The position numbers and the translations under genes were made by a program. The notes under the pieces are model-generated. The model searched no databases. It was given only the letters and a program-made list of their open reading frames with translations, and was not told the DNA's origin. Source: an uncultured Acidimicrobiaceae bacterium (GTDB taxonomy: Bacteria > Actinomycetota > Acidimicrobiia > Acidimicrobiales > Ilumatobacteraceae). Taken from it: a stretch of 9,539 nucleotides of DNA. Numbering within the stretch: the first letter of the stretch is position 1; each line of letters starts with the position of its first letter. The stretch is from positions 1 through 9,539 of the forward strand of contig CAIXHI010000492.1 of the NCBI GenBank assembly GCA_903919215.1. The letters are read 5' to 3'. Below are positions 1-6,952 of the stretch, piece by piece.

Positions 1-705
1 GTGGTAGAAGCCGAAGTAGTTGATCGGACGCTGGATCGAGCCGATCAGGTGGTACTTCGTCGACACCATCCACGGTGGTGCCGTGGGCAGCACGACGAAC
101 ATCAGGCAACCCACCCCCAACAGTGAGGCGAAACGCTTCATGTAGCGCGCCCACTGGCGATGGCTGACTGCCCACAGCGCCGCCATGACGACGATCGGGA
201 CCACGAAGTGCGTCATGTACGTCGTGGAGGCAACGACGTCGTACCACCGCACGACGCCGCGATGGAAGAAGCGGTGCTGCAGCACGATGTTCGGGTCGTA
301 CCCGAAGAACAGGACGCGGTCGATGTTGCGCATCGACTCGACCTGCAGCGGGAACTTCAGGCGGAAGAGACCGAAGAAGCTGATGCCCTCGTCGGCGGCG
401 CCACGGGTTCGTTCATAGGCGAGCCACATGACGCAATAGCCCAAGGAGTCGAGCAGGAGCACACCCCATGTGCGCCACGAACGGCCGACGAACGCGCAGA
501 TCAAGAAGACGCCCACGCTGATGGCTACAGAGATGCGATCGATCGGCAGACCTCTGAAGCGCAGCCACCACAGGTAGAGGGCCAGGTACGCGAACATCAG
601 CGTGATGCGCACGGGGCGCAGCACGTCGATCGGTACGACGGAGCGCAACGGGGTGCGTTCCGAGACGGAGGGAGGAGTCGGTGTGTCGTCGACGGAGATC
701 GACAT
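1..705 (-). CDS. PAP2-superfamily / inositol phosphorylceramide synthase-like membrane protein (C-terminus cut by window edge)
   Basis: The reading frame is open from an ATG at 705 to the left edge, giving 235 codons with no stop. An in-frame TGA at 714-712 makes this ATG the first possible start. The product has a short polar N-terminus (about residues 1-30) followed by several hydrophobic segments (about 33-49, 60-75, 80-97, 160-180 and 193-210). A tyrosine/histidine stretch, TTYMTHFVVP (161-170), and the motif LPTAPPWM (206-213) match what is known of the Aur1/IPC-synthase-like branch of PAP2 lipid phosphatases and phosphotransferases. The catalytic histidines of this family lie further downstream and fall outside the window, so activity cannot be judged. 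A role in phospholipid or glycolipid head-group transfer or dephosphorylation at the membrane is inferred from family only. There is no Shine-Dalgarno sequence before the start. It is transcribed divergently from the BMP transporter operon. Confidence 0.75.
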   Translation of the reverse strand, partial: MSISVDDTPTPPSVSERTPLRSVVPIDVLRPVRITLMFAYLALYLWWLRFRGLPIDRISVAISVGVFLICAFVGRSWRTWGVLLLDSLGYCVMWLAYERTRGAADEGISFFGLFRLKFPLQVESMRNIDRVLFFGYDPNIVLQHRFFHRGVVRWYDVVASTTYMTHFVVPIVVMAALWAVSHRQWARYMKRFASLLGVGCLMFVVLPTAPPWMVSTKYHLIGSIQRPINYFGFYH

Positions 706-713
706 GGCCGATC

Positions 714-719
714 ACGCTA
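714..719 (-). promoter_or_regulatory. Candidate -10 element for a leaderless PAP2-like transcript
   Basis: Read on the minus strand, TAGCGT fits the loose actinobacterial TANNNT -10 pattern. It ends 8 nt before the ATG at 705, a spacing that would place the transcription start at or next to the start codon. The absence of any Shine-Dalgarno sequence there agrees with leaderless translation, which is common in actinobacteria. No convincing -35 element is seen. This is a weak call on a six-base match. Confidence 0.25.
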
Positions 720-826
720 CAGAGCGTTGGTGTCTGGTTCGCGTCGCCTCCGCTGGCGCGACATTTCCAACTGACCCAATCTGTGAGCCTAGTATTCGCA
801 CGAGCCGCGGTGGGCGGTCTCACCTA

Positions 827-834
827 GGGGAGGA
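827..834 (+). promoter_or_regulatory. Strong ribosome binding site for the BMP lipoprotein
   Basis: GGGGAGGA lies 5 nt before the ATG at 840 and closely matches the anti-Shine-Dalgarno complement. It is the best such site in the window. This fits the high expression normally needed for a binding protein relative to its permease, and it fixes the start of the lipoprotein at 840. Confidence 0.7.
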
Positions 835-839
835 ACCTT

Positions 840-1937
840 ATGAAGCGGAAGCTTCTCGTCACGTTGCTCGTCGGCTCGATGCTGACGGCTGCTGCGTGCA
901 GTGATTCGAAGAAAGACTCCGGCAGTTCCGGTAGCCCGGTCAAGGCTGCCTGGATCTACGTCGGTCCGACGAACGACGGTGGCTGGACCACGGCGCACGA
1001 CAACGGTCGCAAGGCCGTCGAGGCAGCACTTGGCAGCAAGGTGCTGACCACCTTCAAGGAGAACGTGCCCGAAGGGCCCGAAGTCGCCCAGGTCATCGAC
1101 GACCTCGTCAAGGACGGCAACAAGATCATCTTCGCGACGTCGTTCGGTTTCGGCGATGCCATGTTGGCTGCCGCGAAGAAGTACCCGGACGTGAAGTTCG
1201 AGCATGCGACGGGTATCCCGAACGACGCGCCGAACTGGTCCACCTTCTACGGCGCCGGCGAACAGAGCACCTACCTCGCCGGTATGGCAGCAGGCAAGGC
1301 GACCAAGAGCAACACGATCGGCTTCGTCGCCCCGTTCCCGATCCCCGAGGTGGTGCGCCACATCAACGCGTACACGCTGGGTGCCCGGTCGGTGAACCCG
1401 AAGGCGACCGTCAAGGTCGTCTGGATCAACTCGTGGTTCGATCCCGCCAAGGAGCGTCAGGCAGCTGAGTCGCTGGTCTCCGGCGGCGCCGACATCATCG
1501 CCTCCGGTGGCGATAGCCCGGCACCTGGTGACGCGGCCAAAGCTGCTGGAGTGGGCTGGACTGGCTACGACTCCGACCAGGGCGCGAACTACCCCGATGT
1601 GTGGCTGACCGCCGCGATCTACGACTGGGGTACGTACTACACCAAGGAAGTCCAGGCCGTGATTGACGGCACCTGGACCAAGGGCGACTACTACGGCAAC
1701 ATCGCCGATGGCTTCACCACCATCGCCCCCTACGGCAAGCGGGTCGACGATGCGACTCGTGCGCTGATCGACGCGAAGAAGGCCGACATCATCGCCGGCA
1801 AGTTCGACATCTTTGCCGGTCCGATCAACGACCAGAGCGGCGCCGAGAAGGTCGCCGCCGGGAAGTCGATCGACTTCGGCGAGCAGATGTCCATCCAGTG
1901 GTTCGTTGAAGGTGTCGACGGAGAGATCCCGGCCTGA
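840..1937 (+). CDS. BMP family (PnrA-like) ABC transporter substrate-binding lipoprotein
   Basis: This 365-residue protein has a lipoprotein signal peptide: a KRK n-region (2-4), a hydrophobic core (5-19) and a lipobox ending AAAC with Cys20 as the predicted lipidated residue. A Ser/Lys/Gly linker follows. The mature part shows BMP-family landmarks: TNDGGWTTAHDNGRKAV (44-60), FATSFGFGDAM (98-108), AGEQSTYLAGMAAGKAT (139-155), WINSWFDPAKE (195-205) and GGDSPAP (223-229). BMP/PnrA proteins capture nucleosides or related purine compounds and deliver them to a permease pair; they are periplasmic in Gram-negatives and membrane-tethered in monoderms. It leads a four-gene importer operon and is followed by a long stem-loop. 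The exact ligand is inferred: the family assignment is solid, but nucleoside specificity is likely rather than proven. Confidence 0.93.
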   Translation: MKRKLLVTLLVGSMLTAAACSDSKKDSGSSGSPVKAAWIYVGPTNDGGWTTAHDNGRKAVEAALGSKVLTTFKENVPEGPEVAQVIDDLVKDGNKIIFATSFGFGDAMLAAAKKYPDVKFEHATGIPNDAPNWSTFYGAGEQSTYLAGMAAGKATKSNTIGFVAPFPIPEVVRHINAYTLGARSVNPKATVKVVWINSWFDPAKERQAAESLVSGGADIIASGGDSPAPGDAAKAAGVGWTGYDSDQGANYPDVWLTAAIYDWGTYYTKEVQAVIDGTWTKGDYYGNIADGFTTIAPYGKRVDDATRALIDAKKADIIAGKFDIFAGPINDQSGAEKVAAGKSIDFGEQMSIQWFVEGVDGEIPA

Positions 1938-1948
1938 CATCACTGTTG

Positions 1949-1987
1949 CGAGGTGGCCGCCACGATCGTCTCGTGGCGGCCACCTCG
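1949..1987 (+). terminator. Perfect 17-bp intercistronic stem-loop after the binding-protein gene
   Basis: Bases 1949-1965 pair perfectly with 1971-1987 around a 5-nt loop (TCGTC), giving a GC-rich 17-bp stem that begins 11 nt after the lipoprotein stop codon. It is not followed by a T-run, so it is not a classical intrinsic terminator. Such hairpins between a binding-protein gene and its transporter genes are known to lower downstream expression through partial termination, or to protect the upstream mRNA from 3' exonucleases. Either role would give excess binding protein over ATPase and permeases. The structure is seen directly; its function is inferred. Confidence 0.7.
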
Positions 1988-2020
1988 TTGGCACTACCAG
2001 CGCGGGGGTCGTCGTAGTTC

Positions 2021-3562
2021 ATGAGCATTGAAACAGGGCAGATATCGGACGTTGACGCCTCGCTTGCCGTGGCGATGACTGGTATCACCAAACAGTTCTC
2101 CGGCGTGCTCGCCAACGACGACGTCAGCTTCGACGTACGGGCTGGCGAGGTACACGCACTACTCGGTGAGAACGGTGCGGGGAAATCCACACTGTCCAAC
2201 GTCCTGAGTGGTCTGTACCACCCGGATGCGGGAACGATTCACATCGCCGGTCGGCGGGTGGAGTTGTCGTCGCCACGCGACGCGATCGCGTGTGGGATCG
2301 GCATGGTGCACCAGCACTTTCATCCGGTGCCCACGTTCACCGTCGCCGAGAACATCGTGCTCGGCGAGAAGCGACCCTTCCGCCGTAAGGAGACCGAGGA
2401 GCGCATCCGCGCACTCGGCGAGGAGTTCGGCCTGCCGGTCGACCCGGCGGCGAAGGTGTGGCAGCTGTCCGTCGGTGAGCAGCAGCGGGTCGAGATCCTG
2501 AAGGCACTCGAGCGTCAGGCCACCGTGTTGATCCTCGGTGAGCCCACCGCAGTGCTCACACCGCAGGAATCCGAGACGCTGTTCGCGACGCTGCGTTCGA
2601 TGGCCCGCGCCGGCCGTTCGGTGGTGTTCATCTCTCACAAACTCGACGAGGTGATGGCGGTCTCCGATCGTGTCACGGTGCTGCGCGACGGCCGCAACGT
2701 GGGCACGGTAGAAACTGCCACCACGTCGCCGCGCGAACTAGCGCACCTGATGGTGGGTCGTGAGGTGGTGTTCAGTGCCGACGACCACGCGAACCGTCCC
2801 GTGATCGATCGCGAGCGGGTGGTGTTGCGCACGGTCGACCTTCACGCCGACGATTCGCGGGGCCGACCCGCAGTGCGCGGGGTCGACCTCAGTGTGTGCG
2901 CCGGTGAGATCGTCGCTGTCTGCGGTGTGTCCGGCAATGGCCAACGTGAACTCGCCGAGACCATCTGCGGCACACGTGCCCGCACCCGGGGCGAGGTGTT
3001 CATCGATGGCGTCGCCACCACCGGACGCGACCCACGAGAAGCGATCGAGATGGGCGTGGCCCACATCCCCGAGGATCGCCTCCACACCGGACTGGCGGCA
3101 TCGGCCTCGGTGGAGCACAACTTGGTGCTCAAGTCATACCGCCGCCCCCCGATGTCCAAGGGTCCGTTGCTGCAGCACCGCGCGATCCGCAAGAACGCCC
3201 ACGAGTTGATCGATCGTTTCGGAGTCAAGACCCCCGGGGCCGACACGTCCACCCGTCTGCTGTCGGGTGGCAATGTCCAGAAGGTGCTGCTGGCACGCGA
3301 GCTGAGCGGCAATCCGCACGTGCTGGTCGCCGCCTCGCCGACCCGTGGCCTCGACGTGGGCGCGATCGAGACCGTGCGCGGCTTGCTGCTCGATGCGGCG
3401 CGACGCGGTATGGGAGTGCTGTTGATCACCGAGGACTTGGAAGAGGCGATCAGCCTCTCCGACCGCATCGTGGTGATGTTCGCCGGCACGCTCGCTGGCT
3501 CGGTGGATCGCGACTCGGCCGACATCACCGAGATCGGCCTGCTCATGGGAGGGAACCGATGA
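2021..3562 (+). CDS. BMP-type ABC transporter ATP-binding protein with two nucleotide-binding domains; unusual Walker B
   Basis: This 513-residue protein carries two fused ABC domains, as in RbsA and NupA/YufO-type ATPases, and powers the adjacent permeases. Domain 1 has Walker A GENGAGKST (49-57), a Q-loop at Gln98 (HQHF), signature LSVGEQQ (149-155), an intact catalytic Glu174 and switch His206. Its Walker B reads LILGEPT, with Gly173 where Asp is expected (codon GGT at 2537-2539). Domain 2 has a degenerate Walker A, GVSGNGQ (302-308, Gln for Lys), the IPEDR motif (349-353), signature LLSGGNVQK (413-421) and a degenerate Walker B, VAASPTRGLD; such changes are normal for domain 2 in this family. 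Start: ATG at 2021 lies 12 nt after a GGGGG tract. An internal in-frame ATG at 2075, beginning MTGITKQF, is a plausible alternative because the conserved fold starts there. The 3' end overlaps the next gene by 4 nt. Confidence 0.93.
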   Translation: MSIETGQISDVDASLAVAMTGITKQFSGVLANDDVSFDVRAGEVHALLGENGAGKSTLSNVLSGLYHPDAGTIHIAGRRVELSSPRDAIACGIGMVHQHFHPVPTFTVAENIVLGEKRPFRRKETEERIRALGEEFGLPVDPAAKVWQLSVGEQQRVEILKALERQATVLILGEPTAVLTPQESETLFATLRSMARAGRSVVFISHKLDEVMAVSDRVTVLRDGRNVGTVETATTSPRELAHLMVGREVVFSADDHANRPVIDRERVVLRTVDLHADDSRGRPAVRGVDLSVCAGEIVAVCGVSGNGQRELAETICGTRARTRGEVFIDGVATTGRDPREAIEMGVAHIPEDRLHTGLAASASVEHNLVLKSYRRPPMSKGPLLQHRAIRKNAHELIDRFGVKTPGADTSTRLLSGGNVQKVLLARELSGNPHVLVAASPTRGLDVGAIETVRGLLLDAARRGMGVLLITEDLEEAISLSDRIVVMFAGTLAGSVDRDSADITEIGLLMGGNR

Positions 3563-4659
3563 TCCGGCTCGAACGGCGGGCATCGTTCCCGAAGTGGCTG
3601 GGATGGGTGATCCCGATCGCGTCCATCGCTGCCGCGCTCGTGGCCGGGGCATTGCTGATCCTCGTCAGTGGCAACGATCCGCTGACCACCTACTCGCGCA
3701 TCCTCGACCGTGCCTTCGCATCCGGCGAAGCGTTGTCGGCGACGCTGATCGCGGCGACACCGTTGCTCTTCACCGGGCTTGCCGCCGCGGCCGCATTCAA
3801 GATGGGTGTGTTCAACATCGGTGGGCAGGGTCAGTTCGTGATCGGCACCGTCACTGCGGCCTGGACCGGGTTGATGTGGGGCGATTCACTCGGCAAGGCG
3901 GTCATCCCACTGATGATCCTTGCCGGTGTACTCGGCGGTGCGCTGTGGGCGGCGATCGCCGGGGTGCTGCGCGCCTGGCTGAACACGAACGAGATCATCA
4001 CCACGCTGATGCTCAACTACATTGCCGCCAACCTGGCATCGTGGCTGATCTTCAACTCACGCTCGTACTGGCGGTTGCTCTCTGGTTCCGGGCTGCAGTT
4101 CCCGCAGGGCAGGCGTTTGCCAGAAGGATCGGACTGGCCCGATCTATCACTCGGTTCGTTGGTACTGCCATGCGGTCTGCTCATCGGCACCGCCGTGGCG
4201 GTCGGTTGTTGGGCGCTGTACCGCCACACCCGTTTCGGTTTCGAGGTCGCGATCATCAGCGACTCGCCCGAGGCCGCGGCGTATGCAGGTATGCGCACCA
4301 AGCGCAAAGTGCTCGCGGTGATCGCGCTCTCAGGTGGCCTGGCCGGCCTCGGTGGCGCTGCTGATGTCGGCAACTTCCGCCATGTACTCGACCCCAAGGG
4401 TCTCAACCAGTCCGGCTATGGCTACGCAGGCATCGTCATCGCCGCGCTCGCCCGGTTGAACCCGATCGCCGTCGTCTTCGTCGCAGTCTTGATGGGTGGT
4501 CTGAGCAACGCCGGGCGTTCGCTGCAGGGACCGGATTTCCCCGCCGGACTGGTCGGCACGCTGCAGGGCATGGTGTTGTTCTTCGCCCTCGGCGGCGAGG
4601 TCTTGGCCCGTTACCGCATCCGCCGCACGGTGCGCATCCCTGAGGGCGTCGCGGTATGA
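3559..4659 (+). CDS. BMP-type ABC transporter permease 1 (NupP-like, BPD_transp_2 family)
   Basis: This 366-residue membrane protein has about eight to ten hydrophobic segments, including residues 16-38, 59-80, 113-137, 146-166, 200-220, 251-270, 288-318 and 330-348. Family landmarks are FKMGVFNIGGQGQF (80-93), TNEIITTLMLNYIA (143-156) and the cytoplasmic loop EAAAYAGMRTKRK (238-250), likely the contact with the ATPase. It forms the channel together with the following permease. Translation starts at an ATG sharing ATGA with the stop of the ATPase gene, preceded by GGGAGGG at 3547-3553, so the two are probably translationally coupled. Family assignment is firm; nucleoside or purine specificity is inferred from the BMP partner. 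Confidence 0.92.
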   Translation: MIRLERRASFPKWLGWVIPIASIAAALVAGALLILVSGNDPLTTYSRILDRAFASGEALSATLIAATPLLFTGLAAAAAFKMGVFNIGGQGQFVIGTVTAAWTGLMWGDSLGKAVIPLMILAGVLGGALWAAIAGVLRAWLNTNEIITTLMLNYIAANLASWLIFNSRSYWRLLSGSGLQFPQGRRLPEGSDWPDLSLGSLVLPCGLLIGTAVAVGCWALYRHTRFGFEVAIISDSPEAAAYAGMRTKRKVLAVIALSGGLAGLGGAADVGNFRHVLDPKGLNQSGYGYAGIVIAALARLNPIAVVFVAVLMGGLSNAGRSLQGPDFPAGLVGTLQGMVLFFALGGEVLARYRIRRTVRIPEGVAV

Positions 4660-5612
4660 ACTCGAACCTGTTCATCGTCATCGCCGCCTCGGCGATCTAC
4701 TACGGCACGCCGTTGCTGTTCTCCGCGCTGGGTGGTGTGCTGACCGAACGCTCGGGCGTGCTGAACCTCGGGGTCGAGGGCATGATGCTGCTGGGCGCGG
4801 TCTGCGCGTCATGGACGGCTTCACGGGTCGACGGCCCAGGTTGGCTGGTGCTTTCACTGGCGTTGTTGGCCGGTATTGCCGCAGGATCCGCTGCAGCCCT
4901 GCTGCACGCGTTCGCGGTGATCACGCTGCGGGTCAATCAGACCGTCTCGGGCCTGGCGATCACCATCCTCGCGGGGAGTGCCGGCCTGTCGTCGTACCTC
5001 GCCAGCGTCTGGGATCTGAAGAACCCGGTCAAGCATCAGTTCGGCAAACTCGACGTGTTCGGGTTGGGCGATATGCCGATCCTCGGACCGATCCTGTTCC
5101 ACCACACGCTGCTCACCTACCTGTCGTGGGCGCTGGTGGTACTGATCTCGTGGTACCTGTTCCGTACGCGCGCCGGTCTGCAACTGCGTGCCGTCGGCGA
5201 GTCGCCGCAGACCGCCGATGCGGTGGGCATCAATGTGGTGCGCACGCGCTATGTGCACACGATTCTTGGTGGCGCGCTCGCTGGTGTCGGCGGCGTGTGT
5301 TTCTCGCTCTCGATCGTGCCGACATGGCAGGACGGGATGACAGCCGGACGCGGTTGGATCGCCATCGCGCTGGTGATCTTCGGCTTCTGGAGGCCAGACC
5401 TGGCGATGGTCGGCGCGTATGTGTTCGGCGCGTTCTCCAGCCTCAGTCTGACGCTGCAAGCCCGCGGCGTGAAGATCACCCCGCAGCTGTTGGATTCGTT
5501 GCCGTACGTGATGACGATCGCAGTACTTGTCGTCGTGTCCGGTGGCTGGGCCAAGCGGCGCCTTGGTGCGCCGGCGGCGCTGGGTATCCCCTACGAACGC
5601 GAGGAACGCTGA
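4656..5612 (+). CDS. BMP-type ABC transporter permease 2 (NupQ-like, BPD_transp_2 family)
   Basis: This 318-residue permease is the usual shorter partner of the preceding one. Landmarks are TERSGVLNLGVEGMML (30-45), LRVNQTVSGLAI (91-102), GESPQTADAVGINV (181-194, the coupling loop facing the ATPase), GRGWIAIALVIFGFW (231-245) and the typical C-terminal APAALGIPYEREER. Membrane segments lie at about residues 7-27, 41-55, 63-90, 97-115, 152-169, 200-222, 234-264 and 283-297. It overlaps permease 1 by ATGA, with GAGGG at 4642-4646 as a possible ribosome site. It completes the importer: lipoprotein, double ATPase and two different permeases. Its stop codon lies inside a hairpin shared with the convergent operon. 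Confidence 0.92.
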   Translation: MNSNLFIVIAASAIYYGTPLLFSALGGVLTERSGVLNLGVEGMMLLGAVCASWTASRVDGPGWLVLSLALLAGIAAGSAAALLHAFAVITLRVNQTVSGLAITILAGSAGLSSYLASVWDLKNPVKHQFGKLDVFGLGDMPILGPILFHHTLLTYLSWALVVLISWYLFRTRAGLQLRAVGESPQTADAVGINVVRTRYVHTILGGALAGVGGVCFSLSIVPTWQDGMTAGRGWIAIALVIFGFWRPDLAMVGAYVFGAFSSLSLTLQARGVKITPQLLDSLPYVMTIAVLVVVSGGWAKRRLGAPAALGIPYEREER

Positions 5613-5627
5613 CGCTCGTCGTCAGCG
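5607..5627. terminator. Small hairpin between convergent operons
   Basis: CGCTGACG (5607-5614) pairs perfectly with CGTCAGCG (5620-5627) around the loop CTCGT. The left arm contains the stop codon of permease 2 and the right arm ends 13 nt before the FAD-subunit stop at 5641. The gap between the two convergent genes is only 28 bp, so this symmetric stem could act as a bidirectional terminator for both operons. It lacks a T-run on either side, so a classical intrinsic mechanism is doubtful. Confidence 0.45.
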
Positions 5628-5640
5628 CCTGGGATTCGGC

Positions 5641-6468
5641 CTACCGCGCTCCGGCCTCGATGAGGGCCCGCTGCGTGAGCACCTTGGCCAAATGAGTGCG
5701 GTACTCGCGCCCCGCACTGAGATCGCTGGGCGGCTCGGCTTGTGCGGCCGCCAGTTGCGCGGCGTCGGCTGCGGACGCACCGTCTGCGAGCGCGGCCGAC
5801 ACGTCGGTGGCCAACACCGGAGTACTGCCCATGTTGAACAGAGCGACGCCACTCTGCGTGCCTCGTACCCAGGCGGCGACACCGACGATGCCCCAGTCTT
5901 GTGCCCGGCGGGTGAACTTCTGGAAGCTGAAGCCGGCGCCCTGCATCGTGGGCACGCGGATCTCGACCAGCATCTCGTCGGGTTCCAGGACGGAGGTGAG
6001 GTACCCCCGGAAGAACTCGCTCGCCGGAATCTCACGGGTGCCATGTGGCCCCTGGGCGACGTAGGTGGCGCCGAGCGCCAGCGTGGTGGCCGGCAGATCG
6101 CTGGCGGGGTCGGCGTGGGCGATACTGCCGCCGATGGTGCCGCGGTGACGCACCTGCGGGTCGCCGACATGTGTAGCGGCGAGCGCCAGCAGTGGCGCGT
6201 GTTGCGCCAGTACCGGACTGCGTTCGAGGTCGGCGTGGCGGGTGAGCGCGCCGATGGCGATGTGATCACCTGACTCGCGGACGTAGCGCAGCTCGGCGAG
6301 GCGACCGACGTCGACCAGCACACTGGGCTGGGCGAGGCGCAACTTCATCAGCGGGAGCAGGCTGTGGCCGCCGGCGAGCAGCTTGGCTTCGTCGCCGTGT
6401 TGGGCGACGAGGCTGATCGCTTCCGCTGCGGAACTCGCGAGGAGGTAGTCGAAGGCGCAGGGGATCAT
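5641..6468 (-). CDS. FAD-binding medium subunit of a xanthine dehydrogenase / CO dehydrogenase-family enzyme (CoxM-like)
   Basis: This 275-residue protein matches the usual length of the medium, FAD-binding subunit of molybdenum hydroxylases. FAD-contacting motifs are LAGGHSLLPLMKLRL (31-45) and TIGGSIAHADPASDLPA (111-127); the C-terminal FAD_binding_5/CO_deh_flav_C region follows from about residue 175. The subunit passes electrons from the iron-sulfur subunit to NAD or another acceptor. The ATG at 6468 was chosen because the family begins just before the FDYLLASS-like segment and because it overlaps the stop of the [2Fe-2S] gene as ATGA. A longer in-frame extension to 6660 reads through the iron-sulfur gene and is not family sequence. 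No large Mo-binding subunit follows: the next gene downstream is the convergent permease. Whether the substrate is xanthine, CO or another aromatic or aldehyde cannot be decided from this subunit. Confidence 0.92.
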   Translation of the reverse strand: MIPCAFDYLLASSAAEAISLVAQHGDEAKLLAGGHSLLPLMKLRLAQPSVLVDVGRLAELRYVRESGDHIAIGALTRHADLERSPVLAQHAPLLALAATHVGDPQVRHRGTIGGSIAHADPASDLPATTLALGATYVAQGPHGTREIPASEFFRGYLTSVLEPDEMLVEIRVPTMQGAGFSFQKFTRRAQDWGIVGVAAWVRGTQSGVALFNMGSTPVLATDVSAALADGASAADAAQLAAAQAEPPSDLSAGREYRTHLAKVLTQRALIEAGAR

Positions 6469-6950
6469 GCCGCGCCACCGGTCGCGGCGGCGCAGGCCAT
6501 GACCGCAGCGACGATGTTGTGGTAACCGGTGCAGCGGCACAGGTTGCCTTCGAGCCCCGAACGCACGTCGGCCTCGGTGGGGTGCGGGTGCTCGGCCAAC
6601 AGCGAGGTGGCGGCCATCACCATGCCGGGTGTGCAGTACCCGCACTGCAGGCCGTGGCACTGCATGAACGCCTGCTGCATCGGATGCAGCACAGGGCTGC
6701 CGTCGGCGGCGATGGTGGCCAGACCTTCGATCGTCGTCACTTCACAGCCATCAGCCTGCACTGCGAGGACAGTGCAGCTCTTCACTGATTCGCCGTCGAT
6801 GTGCACGGTGCACGCACCGCATGACGACGTATCGCACCCGACGTTCGTGCCGGTGAGGCCGATCGTTTCGCGCAGGTGGTGCACAAGCAGCGTGCGCGGC
6901 TCGACCTCGTGCTCGTGATCTGTGCCGTTCACCTTGATCCGCACCCGCAT
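6465..6950 (-). CDS. [2Fe-2S] small subunit of a xanthine dehydrogenase / CO dehydrogenase-family enzyme (CoxS-like)
   Basis: This 161-residue protein has the two-domain plan of molybdenum hydroxylase small subunits. The N-terminal plant-ferredoxin-like domain carries cluster ligands Cys39, Cys44, Cys47 and Cys59 (GCDTSSCGACTVH). The C-terminal helical domain carries Cys103, Cys106, Cys138 and Cys140 (QCGYCTPGM and GNLCRCTGY). All eight ligands are present, so both clusters should form. It shuttles electrons from the Mo site to the FAD subunit. GGAG at 6961-6958 is placed 7 nt before the ATG and sits inside the preceding DUF1330 gene, whose stop lies 2 nt upstream. The 3' end overlaps the FAD-subunit gene by 4 nt. 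The pair is clearly co-transcribed, but the catalytic large subunit is absent from the window. Confidence 0.95.
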   Translation of the reverse strand: MRVRIKVNGTDHEHEVEPRTLLVHHLRETIGLTGTNVGCDTSSCGACTVHIDGESVKSCTVLAVQADGCEVTTIEGLATIAADGSPVLHPMQQAFMQCHGLQCGYCTPGMVMAATSLLAEHPHPTEADVRSGLEGNLCRCTGYHNIVAAVMACAAATGGAA

Positions 6951-6952
6951 CG

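Larger units (their letters stand above)
706..839. promoter_or_regulatory. Divergent intergenic control region
   Basis: This 134-bp gap separates two divergently oriented genes, so promoters for both must lie here or overlap the flanking genes. I see no strong consensus promoter and no obvious purine riboswitch. The plus-strand side contains TAGTAT at 790-795 as a possible -10 element. A candidate -35, TTCCAA at 765-770, is weak and leaves a 19-nt spacer. The minus-strand side contains TAGCGT at 719-714. A short imperfect GGTG...CACC pairing (809-812 with 821-824) is too small to call a regulatory structure. Confidence 0.5.

Noticed and set aside
160..774. A 204-codon plus-strand frame opposite the PAP2-like gene
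   Set aside because: Its composition is low in hydrophobics and heavy in Arg, Asp, Glu and His, with no family features, while the opposite strand gives clear membrane segments and the PTAPPW motif.
1487..1797. Short direct repeat GCCGACATCATCGCC near 1487 and 1782
   Set aside because: Both copies encode an ADIIA-like segment inside the lipoprotein gene; common codon choice for similar residues explains it.
789..1994. A 401-codon open frame antisense to the BMP lipoprotein gene
   Set aside because: It mirrors the GC-rich codon bias of a firmly identified gene, shows no recognisable domain, and is very rich in Arg, Gly, Val and Asp, as expected for a shadow frame.
2842..3546. A 234-codon antisense frame inside the ATPase gene
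   Set aside because: It is rich in Ser, Arg, Pro and Thr with no domain pattern, and lies wholly within an ABC ATPase with intact motifs.
5613..5640. Possible small gene or RNA in the gap between convergent operons
   Set aside because: The gap is only 28 bp and is largely taken up by the hairpin.
4811..5695. A 294-codon plus-strand frame overlapping permease 2 and the convergent gap
   Set aside because: It is an Arg-rich out-of-frame reading of permease 2, which itself has strong family motifs.
6469..6660. N-terminal extension of the FAD subunit beyond the ATG at 6468
   Set aside because: The extra 64 residues are an Arg/His-rich out-of-frame reading of the iron-sulfur gene and do not belong to the family.
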